A stretch of DNA of 64,000 nucleotides from Reticulitermes speratus (lineage: Eukaryota > Arthropoda > Insecta > Blattodea > Rhinotermitidae): NCBI GenBank assembly GCA_021186555.1, contig JAJKFL010000237.1, positions 38,155,258 to 38,219,257 of the forward strand, in the 5' to 3' direction. This document shows, piece by piece, positions 43,852 to 54,360 of this stretch. Every line of letters starts with the position of its first letter. The first letter of the stretch is position 1. The notes below the pieces were generated by a model, which was not told the origin of the DNA, searched no databases, and worked only from the letters and a program-made list of their open reading frames with translations. Both the position numbers and the translations under genes were made by a program.

Positions 43852-45812
43852 GTTTGTGTCAGTTCCTTCAGGCCAGTCCCATGTCAGTGCCTTAAATTAT
43901 ATCGCAATCACCTCGTTCAACGTTCTGTGTCAGTTCCTTCAGGCCAGTGCCTTAAATTATATCGCAATCACCTCGTTCAACGTTCTGTGTCAGTTCCTTC
44001 AGGCCAGTGCCTTAAATTATATCGCAATCACCTCGTTCAACGTTCTGTGTCAGTTCCTTCAGGCCAGTGCCTTAAATTATATCGCAATCACCTCGTTCAA
44101 CGTTCTGTGTCAGTTCCTTCAGGCCAGTGCCTTAAATTATATCGCAATCACCTCGTTCAACGTTCTGTGTCAGTTCCTTCAGGCCAGTGCCTTAAATTAT
44201 ATCGCAATCACCTCGTTCAACGTTCTGTGTCAGTTCCTTCAGGCCAGTGCCTTAAATTATATCGCAATCACCTCGTTCAACGTTCTGTGTCAGTTCCTTC
44301 AGGCCAGTGCCTTAAATTATATCGCAATCACCTCGTTCAACGTTCTGTGTCAGTTCCTTCATGCCAGTGCCATGTCAGTGCCTTAAATTATATCGCAATC
44401 ACCTCGTTCAACGTTCTGTGTCAGTTCCTTCAGGCCAGTGCCTTAAATTATATCGCAATCACCTCGTTCAACGTTCTGTGTCAGTTCCTTCAGGCCAGTG
44501 CCATGTCAGTGCCTTAAATTATATCGCAATCACCTCGTTCAACGTTCTGTGTCAGTTCCTTCATGCCAGTGCCTTAAATTATATCGCAATCACCTCGTTC
44601 AACGTTCTGTGTCAGTTCCTTCATGCCAGTGCCATGTCAGTGCCTTAAATTATATCGCAATCACCTCGTTCAACGTTCTGTGTCAGTTCCTTCATGCCAG
44701 TGCCATGTCAGTGCCTTAAATTATATCGCAATCACCTCGTTCAACGTTCTGTGTCAGTTCCTTCATGCCAGTGCCTTAAATTATATCGCAATCACCTCGT
44801 TCAACGTTCTGTGTCAGTTCCTTCATGCCAGTGCCTTAAATTATATCGCAATCACCTCGTTCAACGTTCTGTGTCAGTTCCTTCATGCCAGTGCCTTAAA
44901 TTATATCGCAATCACCTCGTTCAACGTTCTGTGTCAGTTCCTTCATGCCAGTGCCTTAAATTATATCGCAATCACCTCGTTCAACGTTCTGTGTCAGTTC
45001 CTTCATGCCAGTGCCTTAAATTATATCGCAATCACCTCGTTCAACGTTCTGTGTCAGTTCCTTCATGCCAGTGCCTTAAATTATATCACAATCACCTCGT
45101 TCAACGTTCTGTGTCAGTTCCTTCAGACCAGTGCCTTAAATTATATCGCAATCACCTCGTTCAACGTTCTGTGTCAGTTCCTTCAGACCAGTGCCATGTC
45201 AGTGCCTTAAATTATATCGCAATCACCTCGTTCAACGTTCTGTGTCATTTCCTTCAGACCAGTGCCATGTCAGTGCCTTAAATTATATCGCAATCACCTC
45301 GTTCAACGTTCTGTGTCAGTTCCTTCAGACCAGTGCCATGTCAGTGCCTTAAATTATATCGCAATCACCTCGTTCAACGTTCTGTGTCAGTTCCTTCAGG
45401 CCAGTGCCATGTCAGTGCCTTAAATTATATCGCAATCACCTCGTTCAACGTTCTGTGTCAGTACCTTCAGACCAGTGCCATGTCAGTGCCTTAAATTATA
45501 TCGCAATCACCTCGTTCAACGTTCTGTGTCAGTTCCTTCATGCCAGTGCCATGTCAGTGCCTTAAATTATATCGCAATCACCTCGTTCAACGTTCTGTGT
45601 CAGTACCTTCAGACCAGTGCCATGTCAGTGCCTTAAATTATATCGCAATCACCTCGTTCAACGTTCTGTGTCAGTACCTTCAGACCAGTGCCATGTCAGT
45701 GCCTTAAATTATATCGCAATCACCTCGTTCAACGTTCTGTGTCAGTTCCTTCATGCCAGTGCCATGTCAGTGCCTTAAATTATATCGCAATCACCTCGTT
45801 CAACGTTCTGTG
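43852..45812 (+). repeat. 60-bp / 71-bp minisatellite
   Basis: Unit CAGTGCCTTAAATTATATCG + CAATCACCTCGTTCAACGTT + CTGTGTCAGTTCCTTCAGGC. In some units an extra 11 bp (ATGTCAGTGCC) makes 71 bp. The first eight units are essentially identical, and the variants CATGCC and CAGACC occur in blocks. The 60-bp spacing (a multiple of 3) leaves long open frames of up to 196 codons in two frames. These follow the array and not a gene. Confidence 0.95.
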
Positions 45813-45992
45813 CCGGTTCACCAATAACTAGTCTGTCATTCGACGTTTTTGTATTCCGAGCCATTGGGGTAAGATGGGGTAAAAGGTCATATACTCTTTC
45901 AGTTTGACGCTATCCATCCCGTTGTGTATATATAATTACATAAATAACACTGCGTATTGCGTCTGACACAAACTGTATTTATTTTTTTTTTG

Positions 45993-46292
45993 TGGTCCCT
46001 TTACAGGCCTTGGCAGGCCCTTAGGGCTCCAGGAGGTCGAGGCTACCAGGTTTTTAGACAATCGGCACATGAAGGTGGTAAGGTTGTCAGCCCTACGCAC
46101 CGGCCGCCTTTACCCCCCAGGAAAGGTTCCTGGTACTCATTTCTCTTAGGGGCTGAGTCGACGCCAGGGCCATAGTGCGACCGAAACGATTATGTCAATG
46201 AAAAATTCCAGTGACACCATCGGGAATCGAACCCGCGACGTTCCGGTTTGTAGCGCAGTGCCTCAACCAACTGCGCCACCCCGTGCCCCCTT
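45993..46292 (-). mobile_element. SINE type B, near complete
   Basis: Minus strand: GTGGCGCAGTTGGTTGAGGC and GTCGCGGGTTCGATTCCCGA-type boxes, full body to GGGCCTGCCAAGGCCTGTAA. It is bordered by TTTATTTTTTTTTT-like sequence on both sides, a probable target-site duplication of about 14 bp. Confidence 0.8.
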
Positions 46293-46849
46293 TATTTTTT
46301 TTTTCAAACATGTTTCGATCAAGCTGATCGTCATCGTGTGTTTATTTTATACAAAAATTTAAAACTCAAGGTAAAAATGTACATTGTTGCCACATCTCAC
46401 AGAGGATATACTCGTAAAACATCAATTACAATCGACAATCGATGTTGTGTCATTTGACACAAACAGTGCGGTGTATAATGTAAAACTTAAAAATTTAGGA
46501 TAGTAGTTCCTAATTAAAAATGTTAACATGACAATTAAAATTCTTCTTCTTTTCTGTGCTTTTAAATCCATTTTTTTAAACGTACAATGTCAGTCGAGTA
46601 ATCAGCTTGTTCGCTTCAATATACGTCGGTGTAGACCCCGTTAAGGTTACGTATTTTGTTTTCATTGTAGACACCCTGTATTTTCCGTTGCTGAGTCTAT
46701 TTACTTCTTCTATTACTTGTAACGACACTGTTACTTCTTAATAAAATTTATTATAAATTGCCTTTCCTGTGTAATGTATAGTTTCAAACTTTACTTACGA
46801 TTTTGCCTTCAGTTCGCTTTTCCCGGACTTTTTTTCGCTATCGGTATAT

Positions 46850-47170
46850 TAATGTGTGAGAAATGAAGAAGTATTACACAGATTGAAGGAGGAGAGGAAT
46901 ATCGTACATACAATAAAAAGAAGAAAGGCTAACTGGATTGGTCACATCTTGCGTAGAAACTGCCTTCTGAAACACGTGATTGAAGGAAAGTTAGAGGGAA
47001 GGATAGAAATGACGGGACGACGAGGGAGAAGACGTAAGCAGCTACTGGATGACCTTAAGGAAAAGAGAAGATACTGGAAAATGAAAGAGGAAGCACTAGA
47101 TCGCACCGTGTGGAGAACTCGCTTTGGAAGAGGCTACGGACCTGTCGTAAGACAGACTGCAGAATGAAGA
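46850..47170 (+). mobile_element. LINE 3' end (RGRRRKQLLDDL type)
   Basis: The frame encodes RNEEVLHRLKEERNIVHTIK, KANWIGHILRRNCLLKHVIE, GRIEMTGRRGRRRKQLLDDL and LDRTVWRTRFGRGYGPVVRQ. It is the C-terminal end of an endonuclease-RT LINE (IGHILR and GRRGRRRKQLLDDL motifs), with an intact frame to the stop at 47165. The short 3' end and TGAA-type tail suggest an RTE-like clade (inference). A fuller copy is at 55843. Confidence 0.75.
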
Positions 47171-47364
47171 GGCTACGGACCTGTCGTAAGACAGACTGCA
47201 GAATGAAGAGGCTACGGACCTGTCGTAAGACAGACTGCAGAATGAAGAGGCTACGGACCTGTCGTAAGACAGACTGCAGAATGAAGAGGCTACGGACCTG
47301 TCGTAAGACAGACTGCAGAATGAAGAGGCTACGGACCTGTCGTAAGACAGACTGCAGAATGAAT
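47125..47364 (+). repeat. 39-bp tandem repeat of a LINE 3' end, 6 copies
   Basis: GAGGCTACGGACCTGTCGTA + AGACAGACTGCAGAATGAA repeats six times. It comprises the last coding bases, stop codon and tail start of the LINE just upstream. Copies look identical. The 105-codon minus-strand frame is an artefact of the 39-bp period. Confidence 0.92.
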
Positions 47365-47408
47365 GAATATTAATGTCACTTGACAGCCTTATTCTGGGGC
47401 CAATATAA

Positions 47409-47449
47409 AACAAACATCTGATGATGAGCGGCTTGATCGAAACATGTAG
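47409..47449 (+). ncRNA. Hammerhead relic with long stem I
   Basis: ACAAACAT, CTGATGA, T, GAGC/GATC (one mismatch), GAAA, ACATGT, A, GTGTTTG. Stem I can form 7 bp. The mate at 46312-46345 (minus) has an intact GATC/GATC stem II but lacks one core base. Confidence 0.6.
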
Positions 47450-47661
47450 TGTTTGAGGTAATAATAATAATAATAAACAGGGGTTGTGTCAGACGGAATA
47501 CGTAGCGCTATTTACTTATACTGTATAGAATGCAGTACTAGGAAGGAAGGAAGCGACCGAGACAGCGTGGATGTTAACAGGAGTGTGGAAATTGAGAAGA
47601 ATGAGAAAGAAAATAAAGGAAGGCGCACATAATGTACAGGTACTGCTGAGCTGTTCAGAAA

Positions 47662-48036
47662 CTAGAGAGTCAGTTAGTTAGTTAGTTCCCTTGTCGCTCC
47701 AATCGCGGAGCATTGGGGGCCTCCTTTCGGAGGTTTCTATGGTCATGTGCGTTGATGTAGCGGGTGACCAGCCCACTGACCGCACAAGTTCTACTCAATC
47801 CTAATGTGACTGCCAGAGCCATCTAGCAGTCAATCAGGAGACGGGTGAGAAATGGCCGCTGAATTTTGCTTACGAAACATCTCAATTCATGCCCGTAAGG
47901 TTCCCTCCGAAGGAAGTGGTGCTACGGATTTTTATCACCCTTAAAAATCCATCGCCCTCGGTCGGGATCGAACCCGCGAACCTTGGGTCCAGTGGCGAGC
48001 ACGCTAACCACTAGTCCACCGAGGGCGACGGGTACC
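47662..48036 (-). mobile_element. SINE type C (tRNA-derived) with (GTTA)n end
   Basis: Minus strand: TCGCCCTCGGTGGACTAGTG, GTTAGCGTGCTCGCC (A box region), CGCGGGTTCGATCCCGACCG (B box). The body has ACCACTTCCTTCGGAGGG, ATGGCTCTGGCAGTCAC, CCTCCGAAAGGAGGCCCCCA and the end CTAACTAACTAAC. Other copies are at 49812 and 60632. Confidence 0.8.
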
Positions 48037-48069
48037 GGGGCTTAAATCTAGACGGGGCTGTATCTTCAC

Positions 48070-48326
48070 ATATACCAGCAGGGACATAGATGGGGGGGGG
48101 GGGGATGGTGCGGCCGCCCCTGGTAGCAGAGTCAAAGGGGCAGCAAAATGAATACTTTAAGTGAAAAAAAAAAAATTTTGGGTTTCTGGGCTAAACAGTT
48201 CTTAGTTTATTGATATCGATAACGGGAAATTCAATAAACGTGATTTTGTAAAGTTAATAATTTCAGTTAGGGGCGGTCATTGTGATTACTCGCCCAGGGA
48301 GCCAGAAAACCTGGCTACGCCACTGT
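48070..48326. mobile_element. Possible hAT-like MITE
   Basis: The right end ACCTGGCTACGCCACTG resembles the CAGTGGCGTAGCCAGG terminal repeat of hAT-type elements. The left end (GGGACATAGATGGGGG) is degraded and a duplication is not clear. A second copy at 61045-61316 is part of the same segmental duplication. Confidence 0.4.
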
Positions 48327-48421
48327 ATGTCACGATCATATAAATGAACACAACATTCATTATAAACCTGTCTTCAAATGAAGTCTGCACTTTATGCAGC
48401 GCGGTTAATATTAAACCAAAC

Positions 48422-48880
48422 AAATATCGCGTTGAATTATTTGTACCAACAAATGCACTAAGACAGTTTTTTCACTGTTTTCTTTATTATAAGGATGCCC
48501 CAATACGCATTTCGGCAGTTATTCTGCCATCATCAGGGGGTATTTGAAGTGAGTTTTTACATAGACCAATTCTTTGGTTACGTAATAACAGTGAGTCAGT
48601 ATTTGTTACCGCATCGTATAAAATTTTTTTAAAATTTGTGGTACTGTTAAGCTGCTAAAAGTTATTAAATTATTAAAACTTATAAAAATTACAATAAAAT
48701 CAAGTAGTATATTATACTATCCTCTATAGTATAATTATTAATTAATGTATTATTAAATTAAATTAATTAACGGGAAATAATAAAGAAAACAGTGAAAAAA
48801 CTGTCTTAGTGCATTTGTTGGTACAAATAAATCAATTATAAAAGATGCACGGTGAATATAAAGTGAAAAATATCGCGCGT
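48422..48880 (+). mobile_element. Hammerhead PLE derivative with internal deletion
   Basis: Flanked by AAATATCGCGTT (48422-48433) and AAATATCGCGCGT (48868-48880), an approximate 12-bp duplication. Left arm TTTGTACCAACAAATGCACT with an antisense hammerhead; right arm AGTGCATTTGTTGGTACAAA with tail AAAGATGCACGGTGAATA. The sense hammerhead has been deleted. GTGCAT (48809-48814) pairs with ATGCAC (48845-48850). It lies in the segment duplicated at 60.6-62.2 kb, where the undeleted version survives. Confidence 0.82.
48498..48540 (-). ncRNA. Hammerhead ribozyme motif
   Basis: Minus strand: CCCC, CTGATGA, T, GGCAG/CTGCC stem II with loop AATAA, GAAA, ATGCGTAT, T, GGGG. Core complete; stem I is 4 bp. 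Confidence 0.85.
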
Positions 48881-49117
48881 TTCATATTATTAGACCACTT
48901 CAGTCGTCTAAAGAAACAGAAGACATACAAGGTCATGCTATTTGTGCGTCCCTTACATGTAAGCTTTTGTACACGTTGATCCACCGAGGGCGACAGAAGG
49001 GGGAAAGGAATTTTCAAATATAAGTGGTTGTATATGAACGGGAACACGGCTTATAAAAAGATATTGAGCGGCACTAATAAAGCTCCGGTTACAGATATAG
49101 GTAGATATTTAAACAAA

Positions 49118-49375
49118 ATGCCGATCCCAGTGGCCGCGCGGTCTAAGGCGTGGGCCTACGGCCGTTCGCTTCCTGGGATTGTGGGTTCGAATACCGCCGA
49201 GGGTATGAATTTCTGTGTCTTGTGAGTGTTGTGTTGTTGTCAGTTAGATCTCTGCATAGGGCTGATCACTCGTCCAGAGGAGTCCTACCGAGTGTGGTGT
49301 GTCTGAGTGTGATCGTGAAGTCTCGATAATGAGGACGCCTGGCCCACTAGGGGCTGTTACGGCATGGGAGAAAAA
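49118..49375 (+). mobile_element. SINE type A, near complete
   Basis: CCCAGTGGCCGCGCGGTCTA (A box region), GATTGTGGGTTCGAATACCG (B box), then TAGGGCTGATCACTCGTCC, GTCCTACCGAGTGTGGTGTG and GCCCACTAGGGGCTGTTACG with an A-run. ATTTAAACAAA before and ATTTAACAAA after are a probable target-site duplication. Confidence 0.82.
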
Positions 49376-49447
49376 AAAATTTAACAAATTTACATGTCAA
49401 TGGTTTAGAGAGGTAAAGGAGTTGTATATAATCATTTATTCAAATTA

Positions 49448-49507
49448 TACCTGCGCTCTTCTGAGACATTACGCGGCGTCATGTAGTAATTTTTTTTACC
49501 GACGTTT
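49448..49507 (-). mobile_element. Foldback repeat, GGTAAA family (left-arm fragment)
   Basis: CTGCGCTCTTCTGAGACATT, ACGCGGCGTCATGTAGTAAT, TTTTTTTACCGACGTTTC, cut at 49507 by a LINE insertion. Confidence 0.55.
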
Positions 49508-49760
49508 CATTCATTCTGCAGTCTGTCTTACGACAGGTCCGTAGCCTCTTCCAAAGCGAGTTCTCCACAGTGTGCAATCTAGTGCTTCCTCTTTCAATTC
49601 CTAATGTCGTCTCTTTTCTTTAAGGTCTTCCAGTAGCTGCTTACATCTTCTTCCTCGTCTTCCCGTCACTTCTATCTTTCCTTCAGTAACGTGTTTTATA
49701 AGGCACTTCGTACGCAAGATGTGACCAATCCAGTTAGCCTTCCTTCTTGTTAAAATGATA
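49508..49760 (-). mobile_element. LINE 3' end (RGRRRKQLLDDL type)
   Basis: Minus-strand coding for RRKANWIGHILRTKCLIKHV, then GKIEVTGRRGRRCKQLLEDL and KEKRRH. It ends CTGCAGAATGAATGAA at 49508-49520 (minus direction). It is more diverged than the copies at 46850 and 55843. Confidence 0.72.
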
Positions 49761-49811
49761 TATGTATTTAACGAAGAAGGGCCTACCACTGTGATAACTT
49801 GGGGTCAATCG

Positions 49812-50205
49812 GAAGGTAGTCGGTGGACTAGTGGTTAGCGTGCTCGCCACTGGACCCAAGGTTCGCGGGTTCGATCCCGACCGAGGTCGATGGATAAATC
49901 CGGAGCACCACTTCCTTCGGAGGGGAAGTAAAGCCGTCGGTCCCATGTCGTAGATTTACGGCATGTAAAAGAACCTTACGGGCATGAATAGAAATGTTTC
50001 GTAAGCTAAATTCAAAGCCTCCATTTCTCACCGCCTGCCAGATGGCTCTGGCAGACACATCAGGATCGATAGAATAGTAGCGCGGCCAGTTGGCCAGTCA
50101 CCAACTGCCACGAATGCACACGACTTAGTAACCTCGGAAAGAGGAGGCAAGAGGAGGCCCGAGCCCATATAGGGCTGTCGAGCCATGGTTATTATTATTA
50201 TTATT
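49812..50205 (+). mobile_element. SINE type C, near complete
   Basis: GGTGGACTAGTGGTTAGCGT, CAAGGTTCGCGGGTTCGATC, GAGCACCACTTCCTTCGGAG, TACGGGCATGAATAGAAATG, ATGGCTCTGGCAGACACATC and AGGAGGCAAGAGGAGGCCCG. It ends with a (TTA)n tail (50188-50211) instead of GTTA. Confidence 0.78.
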
Positions 50206-50369
50206 ATTATTAATCGGAAGGTAGTCCCAAAAAATGAAGGATAGACTCAACTTATTAAATATTATTATTATTATCACCATCATTATCATCGAAAATATCG
50301 TTTAAAACATCAATAATAAATGAATAAATAAATGTTTGATGTTTGGAGTTTTCGTGGCTTTGGTTTATG

Positions 50370-50522
50370 GGCTCTGACGTCGTGTAGTCTGGTAAATATG
50401 TGCAGACTTTTAGGAGGGACCTGCAGCTTATTCTTCAGGGCACAAGAGTGAAGATGGAGGCTGAAGGTTGCTCCGTAACGTCGATACATATCTACTGACA
50501 TACACAGGGTCACGTCGTCAAA
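50370..50522. mobile_element. Foldback repeat, GTC|GGT family (pair)
   Basis: Left arm CTCTGACGTCGTGTAGTCTG, then GACTTTTAGGAGGGACCTGC; right arm GTGAAGATGGAGGCTGAAGG, TTGCTCCGTAACGTCGATAC, ACATACACAGGGTCACGTCG. The GAAAC box has become GTAAC and CTGAAGA is GTGAAGA. Confidence 0.65.
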
Positions 50523-51024
50523 ACACCTTAAACTTAATGGACTGGGGACAGTTTTCGGGCCAGGGAATGTAGGGGAAAATGTAATTTTAATTAGTTCACA
50601 TAAGTGTAGACAACAAGCGCTTTTATTTAGCAGTTTGCGAACATTATAATCTATCTTACTAAACTAACTTGTAATACCTTGGCTCACGGCTGCCTGCACT
50701 GAAGCTGTTATGTACTTCACTTAAGACATTCTTGCAGGCAGCTGTGTAATAACTCGTGCTGCATTAAGTCTATGTGAAGAGTGCGGCGACAACCGTCAGC
50801 GTACGGCTGTGTGACGTAAGATGACAGCTTTGCATAAGTGGTCTACAGACTCTGTGATTTCCACAAACCACATGAACTACTTGGCTGGAAAAATCAACTC
50901 TATTGCCCACTGGCATGACTGATTTGATTCTATAATTTCTATATTAACGTTACATTTTTCTATGATGCTGGCGATATAAATTGCCTTCAAGCTGAATGTT
51001 TTAGCTCCAACTGGCTTTGGTATA
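50523..51024. other. No recognisable feature
   Basis: No supported gene or repeat. Confidence 0.4.
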
Positions 51025-51172
51025 TGATACGCAGTCGATATGATGCGCAGTCGATATGATGCGCAGTCGATATGATGCCCAGTCGATATGATGCGCAGTC
51101 GATATGATGCGCAGTCGATATGATGCGCAGTCGATATGATGCCCAGTCGATATGATGCGCAGTCGATATCAG
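51025..51172 (+). repeat. 16-bp minisatellite, about 9 copies
   Basis: Unit CGATATGATGCGCAGT, with CGCAGT/CCCAGT variants arranged regularly. Confidence 0.9.
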
Positions 51173-51635
51173 TTACAGCGTATTAATTGACAGCTTTAAG
51201 CAGTGGAATGCACATTTGGGATTACTGTATTTTGTGGCTTCACGTATTTGTGTAAAGTTTTGAACAAAACATAGTCTTTCGGACATTCGATGTGTTCAGT
51301 CTTGAGGTGAAGAGTCGAACAGACAGTGAACTCTGCTGGGTCTATTAGACAGATACAGTTTTAGTCAGTTACTAGTATTCACTGTTCTACCTTTACCATA
51401 ATTTTGGATATTCTAAATCCTAACAATGGACATGTAACATTATCTCTGTTAAAGAAACTTAAGTTTTTAGGAAGACTACCAAGAAAAGAACGCCTTTCAT
51501 GTGACGACACTTCCGTAAACGATATACTTCGAACCGTCAGTTCCTACTTCTCACTTGCTAATAATGGTGCTTAGGGTAACAGCCTTATACATAAAAGCAA
51601 TTTGGTGTACCAAGGGTAGAAAGGTGCTGACCTCT
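51173..51635. other. No recognisable feature
   Basis: No supported gene or repeat. Confidence 0.4.
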
Positions 51636-51790
51636 GGGATTTCACGCCGTGTATTCTGCTAGAAATTTACCGAATTATGGAGGAACCAACTGCCTGTATC
51701 ATCATGTTCTATCCTGAAGTTTGAGTCACAACGTTTCAGTAAATTTCTACCAGAGTACACGGCGTCACATCCCAGAATATTGTCATCGTC
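51636..51790. mobile_element. Foldback repeat, GTC|GGT family (pair)
   Basis: Left arm CTGGGATTTCACGCCGTGTA, GAAATTTACCGAATTATGGA, GGAACCAACTGCC; right arm CCTGAAGTTTGAGTCACAAC, GTTTCAGTAAATTTCTACCA, GTACACGGCGTCACATCCCA. The hammerhead cores are lost, but the ends are well kept. Confidence 0.68.
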
Positions 51791-52366
51791 GTGATAAAGC
51801 CACGTCTCACACAGCTGGTATATGTTTACTTGCGATGTTTTGCCCTTATAGGGGGTCGTACACTAGTTTCTTGCAATGTCTGACAGATGGCGTTAATTGT
51901 CAGACGGCCTCGGCGTATCACTGTACTCGATAACGACTGTGCATATTTTCACAGCTTGCGTAAATATAAGTTTTCTACGGGATTTGTGTAAAACGTTTTA
52001 AAGTAAATTTTAAGAGGAATGAAGGAGGAATTGTGGTATGATAGACAAATAAACGGGACAGGAAGAAATGAGATAAGTAGAAAGTAGATGAAGGTACGAA
52101 AATATACAAGGAAAAGGAAGAAAGTGGTTAAGGGATGGTGATACGAAACAAATTACGTATTTCCTCGAAAGAATAGACCAGCATATGCGACTGCATGACG
52201 GTTTATATAATAACTGACAAAGACTGTCCTTTGAGCTATCATCCTGAATTATACTAGTCTGTGTACACCGATAAAAATGCACGAATCACGTAAATGCACT
52301 TTGTGAGTGAAGTGCCAGGTAGTGAACCGGAAATTGGTACGTATATTTACCACCTTATATAAGGTG
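51791..52366. other. Region 3' of the peptide gene; no separate feature
   Basis: Contains a purine-rich stretch (52010-52140). No AATAAA on the minus strand is obvious close to the gene end. Confidence 0.4.
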
Positions 52367-52491
52367 TTATCCAAAGAAAGGGTAGCCGTATGATCCATAG
52401 GAACCGGATCCATAGGAACCGGATCCATAGGAACCGGAAGCCATAGCTGACGCAGAAGCAGACGTCATGCCTGTCCCATAACCACCCATCG
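52367..52491 (-). pseudogene. Out-of-frame Gly/Ser/Tyr-rich C-terminal tail of the peptide gene
   Basis: Immediately after the stop of the upstream frame, another frame reads [30 protein letters not shown] and GSYGSYGYPFFG, then stops at 52367. The SGSYG repeats and the stop close by look like a genuine protein end. It would be joined to the exon upstream by one additional base near the GGAGG at about 52506-52510. Either the gene is frameshifted in this genome or one base is missing in the assembly. A separate gene is less likely, because an in-frame stop lies only about 20 codons upstream. Confidence 0.55.
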
Positions 52492-54317
52492 TTACTCTGG
52501 CATTCCTCCGTATAAGTGTGGTAAAAACCGTTTAGACCTCTTGTGCTTCTCAGTAGAGGCTTCCTGCTGCGGTGTGGCTGTTTCGATTTTGGGTGTTCTG
52601 TCGGTTGGAGCTGCGTCCCAGAGTGACGGCATGTTGGCCGGGCCCCACATTTCGTAATTTCTCCCTGGATAGTCATAACTGCTCCTAAACACCCTTAATG
52701 GGATGCTGTAGAAGAAATGTTGGATGGGCGGACTTGCGAAGAAGGTCCAGCTGACGCCGTCAACTGAAATGGCACAACAGGTGGTAATACACACCGGCGG
52801 TCTTATCTGCGGACTTCAACTGCACTGGGGAAAATGTGGGTAAAGCCGGCGATGGATAAGGAAGTTGACATCGCGGATTTGTAATACCATACATGGAATT
52901 CTGTATTGTAGCGCACATCCCGGGAGCCAGGTCGCCGTGGCGACTAAATTTTTTACGATGGTATTGAATATTTATAGATATTTAGTATGGAACTATTACT
53001 ATTTAGTATAGAAGTAATAGTAACGAGATTGGTCTGTAAGTAAACGCTGAGCAAACTAAGTACATGGTCATGTCTCGAGATCAGAATGCAGGACAAAATC
53101 ACAACATAAAGTTAGATAATAAATCCTTTAAAAGGGTGGAACAGTTCAAATATTTGGGAACAACCCTAACTAACTAACTAACTAACTAACTCCATGGAGC
53201 AGAGTCCTTCTTGAGAAGCTAACAGGTCGTCAGCTAGTTAAGGAATTCCCCGCGTTTTATGGAACCCGAAGGTTCTTTACCGAATTCACAATAGCCCGCC
53301 ACCTGTCCCTATTCTGAGCCAGATCAATCCAGTCCATGCTTTCCCATCGCACTTCTTGAAGATGCATTTTGGAAACAACCCTAAAGAATCGAAATTCCAT
53401 TCGGGAAGAAATTAAGAGCAGATTGAAGTCGGGGAATGCTTGTTATCATTCGGTGCAGGATCTTCTGTCTGACAGTTTGCTATTCAAAAATACAAAGATT
53501 AAGATATACAGAACTATAATTTTGCCTGTTGTTTTGTATGGGTGTGAGACTTGGTCTCTCACATTGAGGGAGGAACATAGGCTGAGGGTGTTCGAGAATA
53601 GGGTGCTGAGGAGGATATTTGGGCCTAAGAGGGACGAGGTAACAGGGGAGTGGAGAAGACTACATAACGAGGAGCTGTATGATCTGTACTCATCACCAAA
53701 TATTGTTCGGGTGATCAATGGGCGGGGCATGTAGCACGTATGGGTGAGGGGAGAGGTGCATACAGGATTTTGGTGGGGAGACCTGAAAGAGGCTACTTGG
53801 AAGACTAGGCGTAGATGGGAGTATAATATTAAAGTGGATCTTCAAGAAGTGCGATGGGGAAGCATGGACTGGATTGATCTGGCTCAGGATAGGAACAGGT
53901 GGCGGGATCTTTTAAATGCGGTAATGAACCTTCGGGTTCCATAAAATGAGGGAATCTCTTGACTAGGTGAGGACCTGTTACGTTCTCAGGAAAGACTCTG
54001 CTGCATGGAGTTAGTTAATTTAGTACGGGACTTGCTTCAGATAATTCTTTTGGCGCCTAGAATTTTGAGGTGGATCCTACATTTTTTCACAATGCGTCGT
54101 TAAATAAACCATAAACACATAAATAAATATAAAGAAAATTTCACTGTTTGATGCGTACGTGAATGCTTTACGCTGTGAGCTACTGGTAACAAGAAATCTA
54201 CCGGAGAGCGCCCGTGCAACACGCGGTATACTCACCTGGCTCTCCTGGTGCTGGATAGCCCATACACGGTAGGATTGCGACGATTCCGATGACGTAGACC
54301 AGTTGAATGTAAACCAT
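52492..54317 (-). CDS. Small secreted peptide/protein gene, two exons
   Basis: Exon 1 (54317-54236) encodes [20 protein letters not shown] plus YPAPGEP, a classic signal peptide with likely cleavage after CMG or nearby. It ends at CCAG|GTGAGT, a strong donor, in phase 1. Exon 2 (52763-52492) follows a pyrimidine-rich acceptor (TGTTGTGCCATTTCAG) in matching phase and encodes [40 protein letters not shown] and a basic KHKRSKR site, then [11 protein letters not shown] and a stop. Total 117 residues. The RSKR site suggests furin-like processing releasing a C-terminal peptide or domain. Function unknown; a cuticular, glandular or neuropeptide-type secreted product are options. The intron (52764-54235) contains LINE insertions. 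I do not recognise the family. Confidence 0.6.
53040..54015 (+). mobile_element. LINE 3' half (GRPRRRW type), split by a second LINE
   Basis: Coding pieces: [31 protein letters not shown] (to 53165); then [71 protein letters not shown], and in another frame YRILVGRPE and [20 protein letters not shown], ending NLRVP and stop near 53942, then a GGAGTTAGTTAA tail. This is the reference copy for the fragments at 4425, 8480, 14080, 20225, 30235, 54650 and 57125. It lies antisense in the intron of the peptide gene. Confidence 0.85.
53166..53378 (-). mobile_element. LINE 3' end inserted into the same LINE type
   Basis: Minus strand: coding for the DWIDLAQ...NLRVP end, AACGCGGGGAATTCC-type 3' region, and (GTTA)n tail seen on the plus strand as ACTAACTAACTAACTAACTA. 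GGAACAACCCTAA before and GGAAACAACCCTAA after form a target-site duplication of about 13 bp. It is younger than its host copy. Confidence 0.8.
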
Positions 54318-54360
54318 TCTGGCTTCAGCGGCTAATGCTACTTCATGCCCGCCTCTGCTG

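Larger units (their letters stand above)
45945..47510. mobile_element. Old foldback with hammerhead relics, later disrupted
   Basis: AATAACACTGCGTATTGCGT + CTGACACAAAC at the left is inverted at the right as GTTGTGTCAGACGGAATACG + TAGCGCTATT. Antisense (46312-46345) and sense (47409-47449) hammerhead relics lie just inside. A type B SINE (45993-46292) split the left arm and an RTE-like LINE (46850-47375) entered the middle. Confidence 0.6.

Noticed and set aside
43856-45281. Overlapping frames of 176-196 codons
   Set aside because: Produced by the 60-bp minisatellite in two frames at once; start and stop come only from the 11-bp insertion variants.
47096-47413. 105-codon repeated frame on the minus strand
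   Set aside because: Antisense of the 39-bp LINE-tail repeat.
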